From positions 30,887,596 to 30,951,595 of the forward strand of contig OZ024799.1 in the NCBI GenBank assembly GCA_964017045.1: a DNA stretch of 64,000 nt. Reading direction: 5' to 3'. Below the pieces are notes generated by a model. That model made no database searches, was not told the origin of the DNA, and saw only the letters and a program-made list of their open reading frames with translations. How positions within the stretch are numbered: position 1 is the stretch's first letter; each line of letters begins with the position of its first letter. The position numbers were made by a program, and so were the translations under genes. Shown piece after piece: positions 37,397 through 57,886 of the stretch. This stretch comes from Omphiscola glabra. Taxonomy: Eukaryota > Mollusca > Gastropoda > Lymnaeidae.

Positions 37397-38653
37397 TAGG
37401 GGTGGCCAACATGAGGCCTGCAAGCTGAGCGGCCCACGGAGCTAGGTCAAATGAACATAAATGTTAACTTTATAGTACATATCACCAAAAGAACATTACA
37501 TCATGAGGCGTTAGTATCATATATTTTAAAATTATATCTAAGAATTTTTTTTAAATATCTCGCATTTTAAAAAAAATTCATTTGTTTTGAGCTATTTTAA
37601 TTATCTCGCATTTTTGGGAAAATTCAAATATGTGGACAGCATTGGAAAACACATTGAAGATAATTTGAAAAGTCAAGCATCCGCATTTAAATTTTATGCT
37701 CTTTCATTGGATGAAAGCACAGATATGGCAGATACTGCCCAACTGACAATTTTTATTAGGGGTGTTGATAAACATTTTAAAATGAAAGTAGAATTAGTGG
37801 CATTGTATCCACTTAGACACTACAATGTCATGAGATTTGCTAGAGACAGTTACATTGAATTCGTTAAAAATTAACAACTTATCAGGCTTGATAACAGATG
37901 GTGCTCCAGCAATGATTGAGAAACACAAAGGTTTAGGTAAAATTGAAGGAAAATGAGGCCTCCAAAGACGGTAATACTTCAGTGCTAAATGGTTATTGCA
38001 TTATTCATCAGGATAATTTATGTTCGTAGTCCCTCAAAATGGACCATGTCATGAAAGTGGTCGTCAAAATAATGATCTTCATTAAGTCGAACGGGTTGAA
38101 TCACCATCAGTTCAAGAATTTCTTTGGACTCAAATTATAATGTCGTTACAATTTATGCAGAAGTAAGATGGCTGACCCGTGCTAAAATGTTGAAAAGAGT
38201 ATTTGATTTGCAGCAAGAATTACAACCATTTTTTGCAAGCAAGTCAATAAGTATCCTAGAGTTTGAAGACAAATAGTGGGTTTACAACTTTGCATTTCTG
38301 GTCAATTTAACTAGCCACCTAAATGATGACAATACTAGTCCAAAAGGGAAAGATCAATTAATTGATAAAATGTATGATCATAGTTCTGCATTTCAAATGA
38401 AACTTGGTCTTTGGGAACAACAGTTGAAGATGTTCTTCAAAAAAAATAAATATAAATATTTCTTGTATATTTTTTACATTAAAGCAGGCAAGCGTTTGAA
38501 CACGATCTCACCTATTGGGAAGCGACGATGTGGTCGAAGCTGTAGCACGCTTGCTTGTTTACTTAAATTAACAACAAAAATTAGGTGCGTGGCCCTGCAG
38601 GAAATATTATTTCTGAACTTTGGCCCGCCTGCTGAAAAGGTTGGCCACCACTG
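37397..38653 (+). mobile_element. hAT transposon, decayed (1,257 bp)
   Basis: Left end TAGGGGTGGCCAAC (first C changed to T), right end GTTGGCCACCACTG. Flanking 8-mers TCTTAATT (37389-37396) and TCTTAGTT (38654-38661) agree at 7 of 8. Subterminal phrases pair too (AGCGGCCCACGG on the left, TTTGGCCCGCCTG on the right). Holds a broken transposase on the plus strand. Confidence 0.92.
37587..38470 (+). pseudogene. hAT transposase remnant, GTF2IRD2/Charlie8-like
   Basis: The best frame (37587-37872) has IGKHIEDNLKSQ and YALSLDESTDMADTAQLTIF, the LDEST motif of hAT catalytic domains. Later pieces in shifted frames read LITDGAPAMI, then LNDDNTSPKGKDQLIDKMYD, matching the central part of GTF2IRD2-type hAT-derived proteins. 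Several stops and frame changes separate the pieces, and the N-terminal zinc finger and C-terminal dimerisation region are absent. Confidence 0.88.
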
Positions 38654-38669
38654 TCTTAGTTAGTTAAGC

Positions 38670-39660
38670 TTTAAGTAGCACTACTAACTAATAGCACTAG
38701 TATTAGTAACAATGCTAATGTCACTACCGTTGTTCGTCCTTTGAATGCGAAGTTGACCGAGGCTATATTCAACGGTGAGTACGCAGGTGGATTGCCAGTC
38801 CCATTTGTGGCTGGAAAGCTTTTCCCCAGGTAAGATACACATTGTTTTGGGTCCTGTTTGGACTGGATTCTCTTCTACTTTTCCTTGCTGTGCACTTTCT
38901 TTTGGTATGAGGATTGTGTTTCAACAGTGAGTATGACTCGCCAGCTTGTAAGATCTCTAACATGTGTTTCCCATGAATCAAGGTTGATGTTCATGGATTT
39001 GAGTGAAGTTTCTGGACAGTCCTTGAAGCATTTTTTTCTGTCCACCAGCTGAGTGTTGCCCTCTGGAATGTTCACAGAACATTAGTTCAGGAAGTCTCCT
39101 GTCCGGCATTCTCGCAACATGCCCTGCCTATTCTGGTAGGAGCATGTGGGTAAAGTCAGCCTGTTGTAGGACTTCTATATCAGGGACTTTGTCCTGCCAC
39201 CTTATGCTAAGAAGGTTCCTAAGACAGCATAGGTGGGGATGGTTTAGTTGTTTAGCATGTCTGCTGTAAAATGACCATGTCTCATTAGCATTAAGGATAG
39301 ATAATAATACCGTTTCCCTAAATACTTTCAGCTTAGTAAATTGAAGACTGAGACCTCTTTGCTCCCAGACACCCTTGCAGAGCCTTCTGAATGCAACATT
39401 TGCTTAGGAAATTCGGTACTGACCCGGAGATGAGGCTGCCCAAAAATGTGAATTTTTTTACTACTTGGAGAATCAGCTCCTTTACTGATATGTTAGAATC
39501 TTCGGAAGCTGTTCCTGGAGGTGGATGGTGCAAGGTATATTTTTTTCATATTGATGGTAAGGCCGTTGTGGTCACATGTTTTAGCAAAGCAATCAAATAT
39601 TTGCTGCATTTTTAGTTCCAAGCTTACAATTAGGGTGCAGTCATCAGAAAATAAGAGGTC
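38670..39660 (-). pseudogene. LINE fragment: reverse transcriptase end and C-terminal region
   Basis: Read on the minus strand in broken frames it gives DLLFSDDCTLIVS, a YADD-like catalytic site with the first residue replaced and both Asp kept, followed by GLTINMKK and KFTFLGSLISG. Next come SFYSRHAKQLNHPHLCCLRN, LLSIRWQDKVPDIEVLQQA and AGHVARMPDRRLPE, a signature of the C-terminal part of animal non-LTR elements of the kind often labelled endonuclease-reverse transcriptase. It ends near GLAIHLRTHR, a remnant of the C-terminal zinc finger. Many stops; not functional. It abuts the hAT element that ends at 38653. Confidence 0.88.
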
Positions 39661-41310
39661 TGAATAATCGTTTCAGTCAATTTAAGTTTGGCGCACAACT
39701 CATTTCCCAAAGCCGTCATCTTGGTTGCCATGATGGCAGGTGTGTCATGGCAACAAAGTTGGCGGCTGTGTAAAAAAAAAAGTGCAAAAATGTCTGTTAA
39801 AATTGGGAGGGTAAAGAAAGAGAATGTGCTGTTTTAGCTACTTACGGAGAGAAACGAAATTAAAATTAAAACATTAAATTTAATGAAATAATTTTTAAAG
39901 AAATACCTTCAATCCTAAATATACTTCTCAAGCGTAATTCCCCACTAAATTTATTCTCCCTTAACTTGAATGTAAATTTAGTCCCCCTCCTAATTTAAGC
40001 GTAAATCTTAAAACCTAAAATCTATGACCTAAAACCAAATGTTTGTGTGCTACAGTTTCACACTGTACCTTGGTTGAGAAAATCGTAAATTTGAATAAAA
40101 AGATTAAATTTAATTTTCAAATATTAAAAAAATAGAAAGCCTGACTTACAGTTCATCGAATAAACCTTTACAAACTTTAGGGCAGGTTCCACTAAAACAA
40201 AATCCAAAAGTTGTCAGAAAAACCAAAACCGATTTTTCAGAATCCCGGAAAATTTATACATTAAAATTAACCACCCTATGAAATATTAATTTAAAGCATT
40301 CCATCAGCGTGTTTATATTAAAAAAAAAAAAGAAATTGAAACAATACAAGAATAAACAATAGGGAGAGAAAAAAATTCTACACAGAAACCCAAAGTGGCG
40401 AGTCATAATTAAATTGACCACCGTTTCTTTAACTTTTGTAATGACTTGCCGTCTTCTAAAATTAAACAGTATTGCGTGCTATAAACGGTTATTCTTTTAT
40501 TGATATCCGTCAATAGAACATTTGAGAGAGGAACTAGGTTTTTGTGGCATAGAAAGATAGAGTGGGCACTGGTTTCTTGTTAAAGTGCCAGATTGACAAG
40601 TGATCACGTTACAAGAGTGCATAAGAGAGATATATCCTTACAGGGTCACATACTGTATCAGATGGATGGGCATGTCTAAACCAGATCAGACTCTGAATCT
40701 ACAAACACTCTGTTGTGGTCCATCTACAAAATCTTGTCAATCCAAATGATCCTGGTGTCCACACACAGAATATTGAAAATATGTAGATGCAGGCAAACCG
40801 CAAATTGAAAAGTCAGTTTGGCACAAGCCGCCATCTTTTCCCTTCTATTTGAGTGAGTTCATACTATGCAATCATATTTGTGGAGATATTTTAAAGAATT
40901 GCTTTGTTAGCTTGGGGGAAGAACTATGCATGAAATGCATCAACTCCTTTCATACATTAAATTGTTTAAATTTTCCTATTTTAAAAATTGTGTCTTTTAT
41001 TCATATGCTGAATGAATATGTACAAATTTCCATTTATTAGGATCAATACAATTTGTTTTATCTTATCAATAAAAGAATAAAAGTTTAAATAGAACTTCAA
41101 ACCGGAAACAACACGATTTTCTAATAAAAGACACTCAAGTGGTAATTTACCCAATAATTATACCATCAAAAAAAGCATGGAGTTTATGCACTATTGAATT
41201 GACTGCAATTGTAATATATCTACTACTACAATAACTAAAAAAGTACAATCTCAAACTTCTCTATTTTCAATACTCATTACGCAATGAGAATAAGTAATTC
41301 GAAGTGGTTG
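39661..41310. other. Gene-free stretch
   Basis: No exon recognised. At 39710-39770 there is a GCCGTCATCTTGGTTGCC phrase with an inverted partner (ACAAAGTTGGCGGC) related to the foldback at 43352. A LINE-like tail lies at 40985-41085. Confidence 0.45.
40985..41085 (+). repeat. Retroelement-like 3' tail, second copy
   Basis: ATGCTGAATGAATATGTACAAA, shortened here to its core GAATATGTACAAA, then TTCCATTTATTAGGATCAAT and TTTATCTTATC correspond in order to 31160-31292. Confidence 0.5.
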
Positions 41311-42386
41311 CGTCCACCACGGTGGTGTACCTAGCAAAACCATAGACCTAGGCCTGTGTACACCGTGGCGGTGTATCTAGCGAAACCATGGACCTATACC
41401 TGCGTATAATGTACCACTGACCTGGTTTTAAGATAAGGCAGATGGATGTGAACTTGTGTGGTCTTGTGGTAGAGTAGACACTAAGCAATCTCATATTATG
41501 TGATCATTTACTAGATGGGGATCGAATTTTACTTTTTTTTCTTCTTCATTTTAATTAAAAGTATATTTTATATTTAATTTATTATTTTCATTTGTAACAG
41601 TAGTTTTATGAGAATTTTAAAAATATTTTTTAGCAATTGAAATATTTTAAGTATATGTTGAATTTAAAAATAATAAGAAATGAGAAAACAAAGAGACAGT
41701 ATGATATATAGGTCCATCCATTCACACACTATGGAAGGAGCAGGAGGATTTTGGATATTTTGCATACTGCTGCCTTTAGCCGTTGTCGGAGGTGAGGTGG
41801 GTTCGGCAGAAAGAATGTACATTTAATAATTATCTTGAATTTCTGACACTCAAATACATCTATTAAAGCCAATTTTAATCTAAAAATCTGTGCAATCAAT
41901 AATATTTGTGTGGAGTACGCAACAGGTTACGGTTAGGATATAAAATGTGTTTCACTTCAAAGAGGCCAGATACGACCAATAAAATACTAAGAAATGCTTG
42001 CTCTTTACAAAAGTGTGGAACTTACCCAAAAATCTTCCTCCCAACCCCCAAAATAAAAAAAAATGTATTTTACCCAATTTAGAAAAAAAAATTACAGTTA
42101 CAGTTTTAAAGGAGCGTCGTTTCCTTGCATTCATGCAGGACTCAAGCCCTGGGCACAATAAAAATATCAATATCAGTTCTACTTTTGTTTTATCTGGCAG
42201 GTATTAAATAATTTTTAAATAAATAGTTTTCAGTTTTAACAAGAGTTAAACATTAATTTTACAAGTATCGCATAGAATTAAAGACTGGCAAAGACCAAGG
42301 TTTTGCTGCTTTTACCGCCGCGGTGTACGCAGGCCAAAGACCATGTTTTTGCTAGGTACACCTCTGCAGTGTACATAGTGCAGGCC
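41311..42386. mobile_element. Candidate element bounded by ~95-bp inverted blocks
   Basis: The left block (41311-41407) has two copies of a ~50-bp phrase containing GGTGTACCTAGCAAAACCAT and GGCCTGTGTACACCG. The right block (42291-42386) carries the same phrases inverted (GCTAGGTACACCTCTG, CCGCGGTGTACGCAGGCC). The AT-rich interior has no transposase. No target duplication could be fixed, so this may be a foldback element or two separate insertions in opposite orientation. Confidence 0.5.
41731..41791 (+). CDS. Possible first exon encoding a signal peptide (orphan)
   Basis: ATG GAA GGA at 41731 opens a frame reading MEGAGGFWIFCILLPLAVVG, then a G and a good donor (GGTGAGG) at 41792. The peptide has a hydrophobic core and a small-residue end, as a secretory signal would. 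I found no later exon in phase, and the stretch lies between inverted repeat blocks. It may be chance. Confidence 0.2.
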
Positions 42387-43072
42387 TAAGTAATTTTAAT
42401 TAATACTAATTAATAATTTATAATGGCACGCCTATGCCTAAGCCAATTAAAATATTAATATTTTTTTCAAATAATGTCTTAATCATCAAGGAACAGTAAC
42501 TCTGAATGAGTAACAGTGATTAACATTATTACATTAACAAGTATGTTTGCCAGTTTCAGACTTAGAATTGACTTATTATACAATTATAGTTATTTATAGG
42601 CTCAGGTTTGCTAATTCAGTGAGTAGGCCTTAGGCCCTTAACTGTACTGCTGTAGCCTTCATTATAAAAGTATGTACATATATTCAAATATTGTGACTAA
42701 CACTGAAAAGTAGTGATACCCCTAGACTTTGCTGAATCTAAAAGAAAATCCTTTTATGTTTCATTGGAGTCCTGCTAAATGCATTGTGCCTCTATTTATT
42801 TTTGTTAAATTTCTGTGGGGGGTGGGGCGACGGAAATCACATGACTAAACAAACAAAAATGAATTTTTAGAACAAAACAAATGAATACTTATATGTGTAA
42901 TTATGAGAATATTATATATAGAAAGCTTTTATAAAATGCGTAAGCCTTAAAATTTTAATTTATAATATCAAGAATCCATTCCAAATTTTATTTTTAATGT
43001 GTATAATTTTTAATTATTTCATGTACGAGAAAAAATAAGCTTGCTTAGGTCTGACTTAATATAAGGTTAAAG
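42387..43072. promoter_or_regulatory. Upstream region of METAP2
   Basis: AT-rich with no TATA box or CpG-rich block that can be singled out. The only notable motif is at the start codon itself (43070-43080). Confidence 0.3.
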
Positions 43073-52083
<9,011 letters not shown>

Positions 52084-52170
52084 ATCTGTAATAATTGTCT
52101 CTGAAGATAAGATGCATTGATACATTATTATATTTGCGTTTCCAATAAAATAAAAGTAAAGCAACATCAA
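52084..52170 (+). terminator. METAP2 3' UTR with poly(A) signal
   Basis: AATAAA at 52144-52149 lies about 60 bp after the stop codon, overlapping a second AATAAA just downstream (CCAATAAAATAAAAG). A T/G-rich region follows. This predicts a very short 3' UTR. Confidence 0.6.
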
Positions 52171-55100
52171 CATGAATTTGTGTTTACCACCACCCTTCCC
52201 CCCATGTAAGCAACTATTTAATTAAAATTTAATTTACTTTTACAGTGTATCATAAGTGACAACTTCTACTTCTAAATAAATAGGAAATCTTTTTAAACAA
52301 TTAGTAGAGTGCTTTAATTTTTTGCACATTCTTTTATTGGTACAAAGAGAGGATCTCATTCTTTTAGAGAAAGTATATTTCATAGTAAATGTTGAAATGA
52401 ATAGATTTTTAAAAAATTCACCTTTGAGTTGGAGAGATATTTACTTCATTCAGTAAAAGTATGAAGAAACCAATACTTTTAATTGTTCTGAAAAGTAATA
52501 ATAGATAATAATCAATTAAATCTTATAAGTTAAGAAACATATTTAAAATGAAGTAATTATTTATCTTCATAATGAATTGTTAAAGTAATACATAATTTGT
52601 GGAACTAGAGAAATAAACAGCTTATAAATAAATTTTGATCTGAACAGTTATATTTCATTTTCTTTTCTTTTGCATTAGTAATACAATTTATTGTGTTTAA
52701 TATATTTATCTGCTTGTTTTTCCAATTAAATTGTGTTCAGTTTAAATTTCTTATTATCTAGGAAAGCGGTTTTCAACCTTTTGTGTTCTTCCAACACACA
52801 AATTGATCATCTTTAAAAATGCATGAATGAAAAATTAAAAAAACATTTTGGGTGTTTCAGTAAGAAGCAGCATTCATTTTAAATTCCTGGCCTATTAAAT
52901 TAATGAGATTATATTACATGTACCATAATTGGTAAGTTAAATGCCTTCAAATACTTTGTTTTGTTTTTTTTTAATTTGAAAATATAGCAACACATCCATG
53001 TCCATATCAATTGAAAATCACTTTCCTTGGTCACATTTTAACTCAGAAACTTAGCTCTTTTACTATGGTAAAGTTTAAAAATTGTTTTGAAAGTCATCCT
53101 TGCAGTACCATAGCATCAATTATTAAAAGCAATAATATGGGTACTTGAATCAAATCTATTTCATATATTTTAAATTACATTAGCATTTATGTTGTATAAC
53201 ATTTTGGATTTAAACCCAACCACACACATAATAATGTATAAACATTAAGTAGTAAATCATTTGTTTCTTAAATTGTATACCGGTACATAAAAAAAATCCT
53301 TTTCCAGTTTTAAGTTGCTCTCAACACTAATTGTTGAAGATGTGCTAAGGGTGTTTTCTGCTTTACACCCAGACTAAGAAATGTAGCTGAGGCTATTCTA
53401 GGTTCAAACTAAGTTCTAATGTAGTGTTTATTTTCAGACTGATAGCTAAAAAATAATTGAGCATATTTATTAAAAATGTGTTTCTCAATGATACTGTAAA
53501 AATTACAACTGCACTGATACGTCCTTATAATATTTAAACCTTATAGAAATAAAGTCATGGAAGACATCTTCTTGTTTAGTTCTGTTTTCATTAGTACTAA
53601 GTAGTTAAATCATCAGGAGACTATATTTTAAGCAATATTTCAAGAATATAATTATTTTAGTTAACATCAAATTTAAAAAAAAATAATGTTATGAATATTG
53701 TTGATTACTCAACATTAAATGAGTGTTGAAAAATATAAATAAGACTCCAAAAATGAAAAATGTGCTATTACGGGTACTCTAATAATATATTATAATATCT
53801 CTCTGGTTGTAAACATCAAAGATGCTCTTTGTTAGGAAAAAAATTGAAAATAATATTTTATTTAGTCTACTAAAATCTCCCTATATGCGTATAAAAAAAT
53901 AAAGCACCCATTAATTATTAATATAATCGGGCTTATCACTTAACTGGTACAATCACTTAACTAAAGGAGAAAAATACAGCTTACTTGTAAAAAAATAGGT
54001 GGTATATTGCTAATTATACCTTGTCCTTGTAACACCAGTCACATCAGCTTATTTATGTGCAATGTTTTTTTTGTCAACCATTTGTAATCCAAGTTTTGTA
54101 TTGGTGTCAGTGAGTTCTCTTTTCTTTTACCATTGTTTCTCAGCATCATAAATTTTGGAAGGAATTTGTCTTTTATGTCATCTATATTTATTGTAGCTGC
54201 AATTCATTTTTGAGCGTTATTTTTTTATGGTAGATCTCAGGAGAATACTTAATTTTTAACTTTTATTTTTTTAGTGTTACTATTACTACTACTAAAAATT
54301 AAAGAACATTTTAAAAAATCTCCTATACTAAGGCTATGAGTATTTTAAAAAATCAAAGTATTCTCTTTAGTGTATTTGAACTTTGTTGTTTCACCTCAAA
54401 TTCAACATCTAATAATTTAGATTATCTAAATTTAAATAATTGCAAATCATGAACCTTAAAGGAAAATGATAATGAAGTTATTTTCACTTGTTTTATTCTT
54501 CTTTGTCTTGTTTTGTGCTTCTTTTTAAAGGGTTTTGGTTTTTGTATGTGTTTCATGGCCTTTTTAAAAAAATGAATGGTTATGAACATTATGTGTACAG
54601 ACATGTAAATTAAAAATCGATTCATCAGCTTAATTGTTGTCATTTTCTACATGTGTTTCTAGTATATTAAGATGTATGTGTATTAAAAGACTTATCAGAA
54701 TATATAAATTATTGCAATTGATAATGGCAATGCAATCATGGTATTAACAGTTCAGCAACACATAGCCTATCAGAGGTCAAAGTTATAATTAATATTGAGA
54801 TATTATAGATAGCTTAAAACAAATATCAAACTAAAATTGTAGGGACTTTTGGGATGCCCAAATTTGCTAATGGTAAGCTTTGGCATGAAATTTACACTGA
54901 GCATTCTGTCTTTTTAAATAACTACAGGAAGAAAAACAATTTCGCTACCTAGCAGAAGCTAACGTGTTTGAAACTCACTCACAGATACTAGAAACCAATT
55001 ATATAATGGACACTAGAAGGTTCTAGCACATTCAATTCATTAAATATTAAGGAAACAAATCAAGGACAAAATGTTCATAGCTGTTTGCCTCTGGAGCAAT

Positions 55101-55499
55101 CCAAACTTGAATATTTCTTAGAAAAAATCAAAATGGCAAACGAATATCATTTTTTTTAAATAACATAAATATGACAAAACTGAAAGAAAAAAAATTATGT
55201 TCATCCCTAATTGAACTCTCCTTAAAACAGAAACAGACAATAATCTAGGAATGTAAAAACAAATTCATTTCTAAAAATGTTTGTCATAGGCATAGGCTTA
55301 ATACTTTTAAAACGATTCCTCATATTCTAAAATACTTAAAATATAAAAGCCTCACTAATAAAAACTTTAAAATACAATTTATGTACAAGAAAAAGCATAT
55401 TTTAAACATAAAATGTTACTAACATTCTTACAAAGTGATTCACAGTTATTTATCTTTATTAGGCCTAATTATAAATAGCCTATAATCTTTATTGCAATA
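52171..55499. other. AT-rich gene-free stretch
   Basis: No exon or RNA gene recognised. At 52764-53023 the ends AAGCGGTTTTCAACC and ATTGAAAATCACTT form an imperfect inverted pair of the hAT type, but the flanking 8-mers match poorly. Confidence 0.45.
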
Positions 55500-55643
55500 T
55501 TCACCGTCTTGTCTTCTTCTTCTGACTTTTTATATTTGAGGGCCCACGATCAATTTATTGATCATTCTGACTCCTGGTTTGAATTCAGAGTTTGCCACAA
55601 GCTATTCGATTTCAGTCAGTTTAAACCGCTCGGTCACCCAGCA
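55500..55643 (-). repeat. tRNA-like SINE
   Basis: On the minus strand, GGTGACCGAGCGGTTTAA looks like a polymerase III A box and D-arm of a Leu/Ser-type tRNA. About 40 nt later GAATTCAAACCAGG resembles a B box and T-arm. It is followed by ~70 bp that end in AGTCAGAAGAAGAAGACAAG, like a SINE tail. The acceptor stem does not pair, so it is not a working tRNA gene. The plus-strand open frame over the same stretch has no ATG start at its 5' end. Confidence 0.45.
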
Positions 55644-55799
55644 TTAGGAGCACACATAAATAGGCTCCTTCGCCGTTTTATGAATACGGAATATCATCTA
55701 ACGCGGAAACTCCGAAAAGAAAGTGAAATAAAACGCCGTGAGTGTGAGTTTCTTCCGTACAGACTCAAACGTAAATTAATAGTCCCATATCCCTAGCAA

Positions 55800-56460
55800 A
55801 ACTGCAATTAATGTATACGTTTAATTGGCATTTCTTGTTATTTTTAATTGTTCTTTATATGATGCAAATTCCTAACCATAGCAAGGTTAATTAAATTTAT
55901 AATACTAATACTAGTAATACTGACATTGACAGACTGATGAAATTAATTTAACCTAAATAAAAGTTAAAAGGCCTAACACTAACTAACCGTCACTAACGTT
56001 TAATAGCGGACTGTAGCGGTAGTCTTTAGTTAGTAGCCTTAGTAGGTACTTCTCACATGAATCATGAACCAAAGTACTTCTACAAAATTTTCAAAATGAT
56101 ATGATTCGTTATGAAGTTGCAGCTTTAATTTAAGACCTAGTAGTACTAGGACCTAGGCTAGTTAGTTATTTAGATATGGCTGGGAATAACCAATAGACTG
56201 GTACCAAATTTATGGTTGCAGGTCAATTCTATTCTAAAGTTAAAGATTTTAATTTTTTTTTCTTGAATTACCGGTATTATCTGGGTATTTTGGGTTCACT
56301 CTTAAACCCAAATTGAGACAATATGATTTATATGAATGAAGAAAATATAAAAATGAATAAAATTTATTAAAATTAACATAAAATGTGCTCAGAATGTTTT
56401 TGAGAGAGCTATCACTCCTTTGTCATATCATATGTCATATGCTTTTTTTTTTATCGAAGT
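55800..56460. other. Gene-free stretch
   Basis: AT-rich, no exon or repeat recognised. Confidence 0.4.
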
Positions 56461-56694
56461 GGCTATTCAGACCCGGAGAAGAGTGAGAGGTTAGGTTTAT
56501 TAAAAAAAATATTAAAAATATTATTATTGCTTTTGTAAGACAAAATTTGGTATCAAATAAAAGATAATTGAATGGACTTTATCCTTATGTTAATGTTATG
56601 TTTGTAAACTTGCCTCTTCAGTTAACCAAAATAAACTACCTTAAACGACACCTGAATAGCCATTTAGTCTAAAGGGACCCGGGTCTGAACTGCC
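56461..56694. mobile_element. MITE, copy 2 of the 28701 family
   Basis: Ends GGCTATTCAGACCCGG and, inverted, CCGGGTCTGAACTGCC match at 14 of 16. Inside, TGAGAGGTTAGG, TTTTGTAAGAC, GGTATCAAATAAAAGATAAT and CCAAAATAAACTACC follow the order of the copy at 28701-28899. Target duplication unclear. Confidence 0.7.
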
Positions 56695-56794
56695 ATAGAC
56701 TAAAGGCTATTCGGTTGGTCCCCCCACTGCATTTATTTATGTGATTTATTTATATTGTATATCAAAAGCATTTGTTTAAATTTGATACTGATAT

Positions 56795-57765
56795 GGGGCC
56801 ATCCATAAATGATATCACTCAAATTTTTGCAGATTTTTTTACCCCTCCCCACATCACAAATTTTCACAAAAAGTTAGACCCCCCTCAAATATAACGTCAC
56901 ACATTGACAAATCTCTGCACCCCCCCCCCCTCATAAAAACTCCCTGTGTCCACTACTGTCCCTTACAAACACTTGGATATCAAATTACTGCACCTGTGTC
57001 AGAAACATTTCACTAGAACAGTGGTTCTTAATGAGGGGGAAAAGTACCTCCCCAGCCCTGAGGTGTGGAAGACCATAAAATTGTATTTGCTGCCATTGCT
57101 AGTTGTTGTTTAAAAAAAAAAAATCAATTTTTATGCATTTTGATTAGCAGCAGTAAATGTTTTTCTGGTGAATTATGTTGGCCCATTACTTGTATTGGTA
57201 ATTGTTTTCCTTGTTAATTAAAGTTAATTAAAGAAATAAAGCTACGATAAATAAATTATTTAATTATATTTATATTTTTAATTTAATTACAATATAATTA
57301 ATACGGTTTGGGGGAGGGATATTTAAAAGTGAGTGGGCCTGCAACTCTGCTAAAAAGGTTAAGAATCCCTGCCCTAGAGCATTTACTAAGATACACATCC
57401 ATCATCATCAACCATTTTTTTCATTTCATCCCACTTCACGTGGTAGTCATAATTCTATGACTCCCGTGTCCACAGTTAGCCATAAATTCTCACCACTGTC
57501 ATTGTAACTACACCCCGATTCTCCCCATGATCTGAGGCTGTTTCTCTCACCTGTAGTGATCGTAGTTAAAAAAATTAAATAATTATAATTGTTGCATAAA
57601 AAAGTAATTTAAAAAATGTCTGTAATTTAGAGTTATTAAGTGCAATTCTTTACCACAATATCATGTGATGTCACATTGCTTAAGGCCCCCCCCCCCCCGT
57701 TCACAAAAATCGCCCCCCCCCCCCTTTTTTTTTTTAGACCTGTGATGTCATTTATGGATGGCCCC
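56795..57765. mobile_element. MITE with GGGGCCATCCATAAATGA ends, carrying a nested hAT MITE
   Basis: The left end GGGGCCATCCATAAATGATA is mirrored at the right end by TGTCATTTATGGATGGCCCC. A TAT trinucleotide lies on each side (56792-56794 and 57766-57768), so the duplication is short and this is not hAT. The interior includes C-runs at 57686 and 57713 and the inserted element at 57019-57371. It ends only ~120 bp before the amine oxidase ATG. Confidence 0.85.
57019..57371. mobile_element. hAT-type MITE nested in the 56795 element (353 bp)
   Basis: Left end CAGTGGTTCTTAATGAG, right end AAGGTTAAGAATCCCTG. Flanking 8-mers CACTAGAA (57011-57018) and CCCTAGAG (57372-57379) agree at 6 of 8. Confidence 0.8.
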
Positions 57766-57886
57766 TATAATACAAATCAAGCTAAGGCTAAGTCCAGGAT
57801 GACACTAGTTCTTCATTTTGTTTTACTTCTCTTCCTTATATCATTTTATAGATACATAGTGCCAATAAGTGCTCCAGTGCCATTGT

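Noticed and set aside
52764..53023. A further hAT MITE
   Set aside because: The ends pair imperfectly and the flanking 8-mers (ATCTAGGA and TCCTTGGT) match at only 4 positions, so I did not list it as an element.
55509..55796. 95-codon plus-strand frame as a gene
   Set aside because: It begins with TTG, has no upstream ATG or matching exon, and overlaps a tRNA-like SINE on the other strand. Kept only as an open question in the findings.
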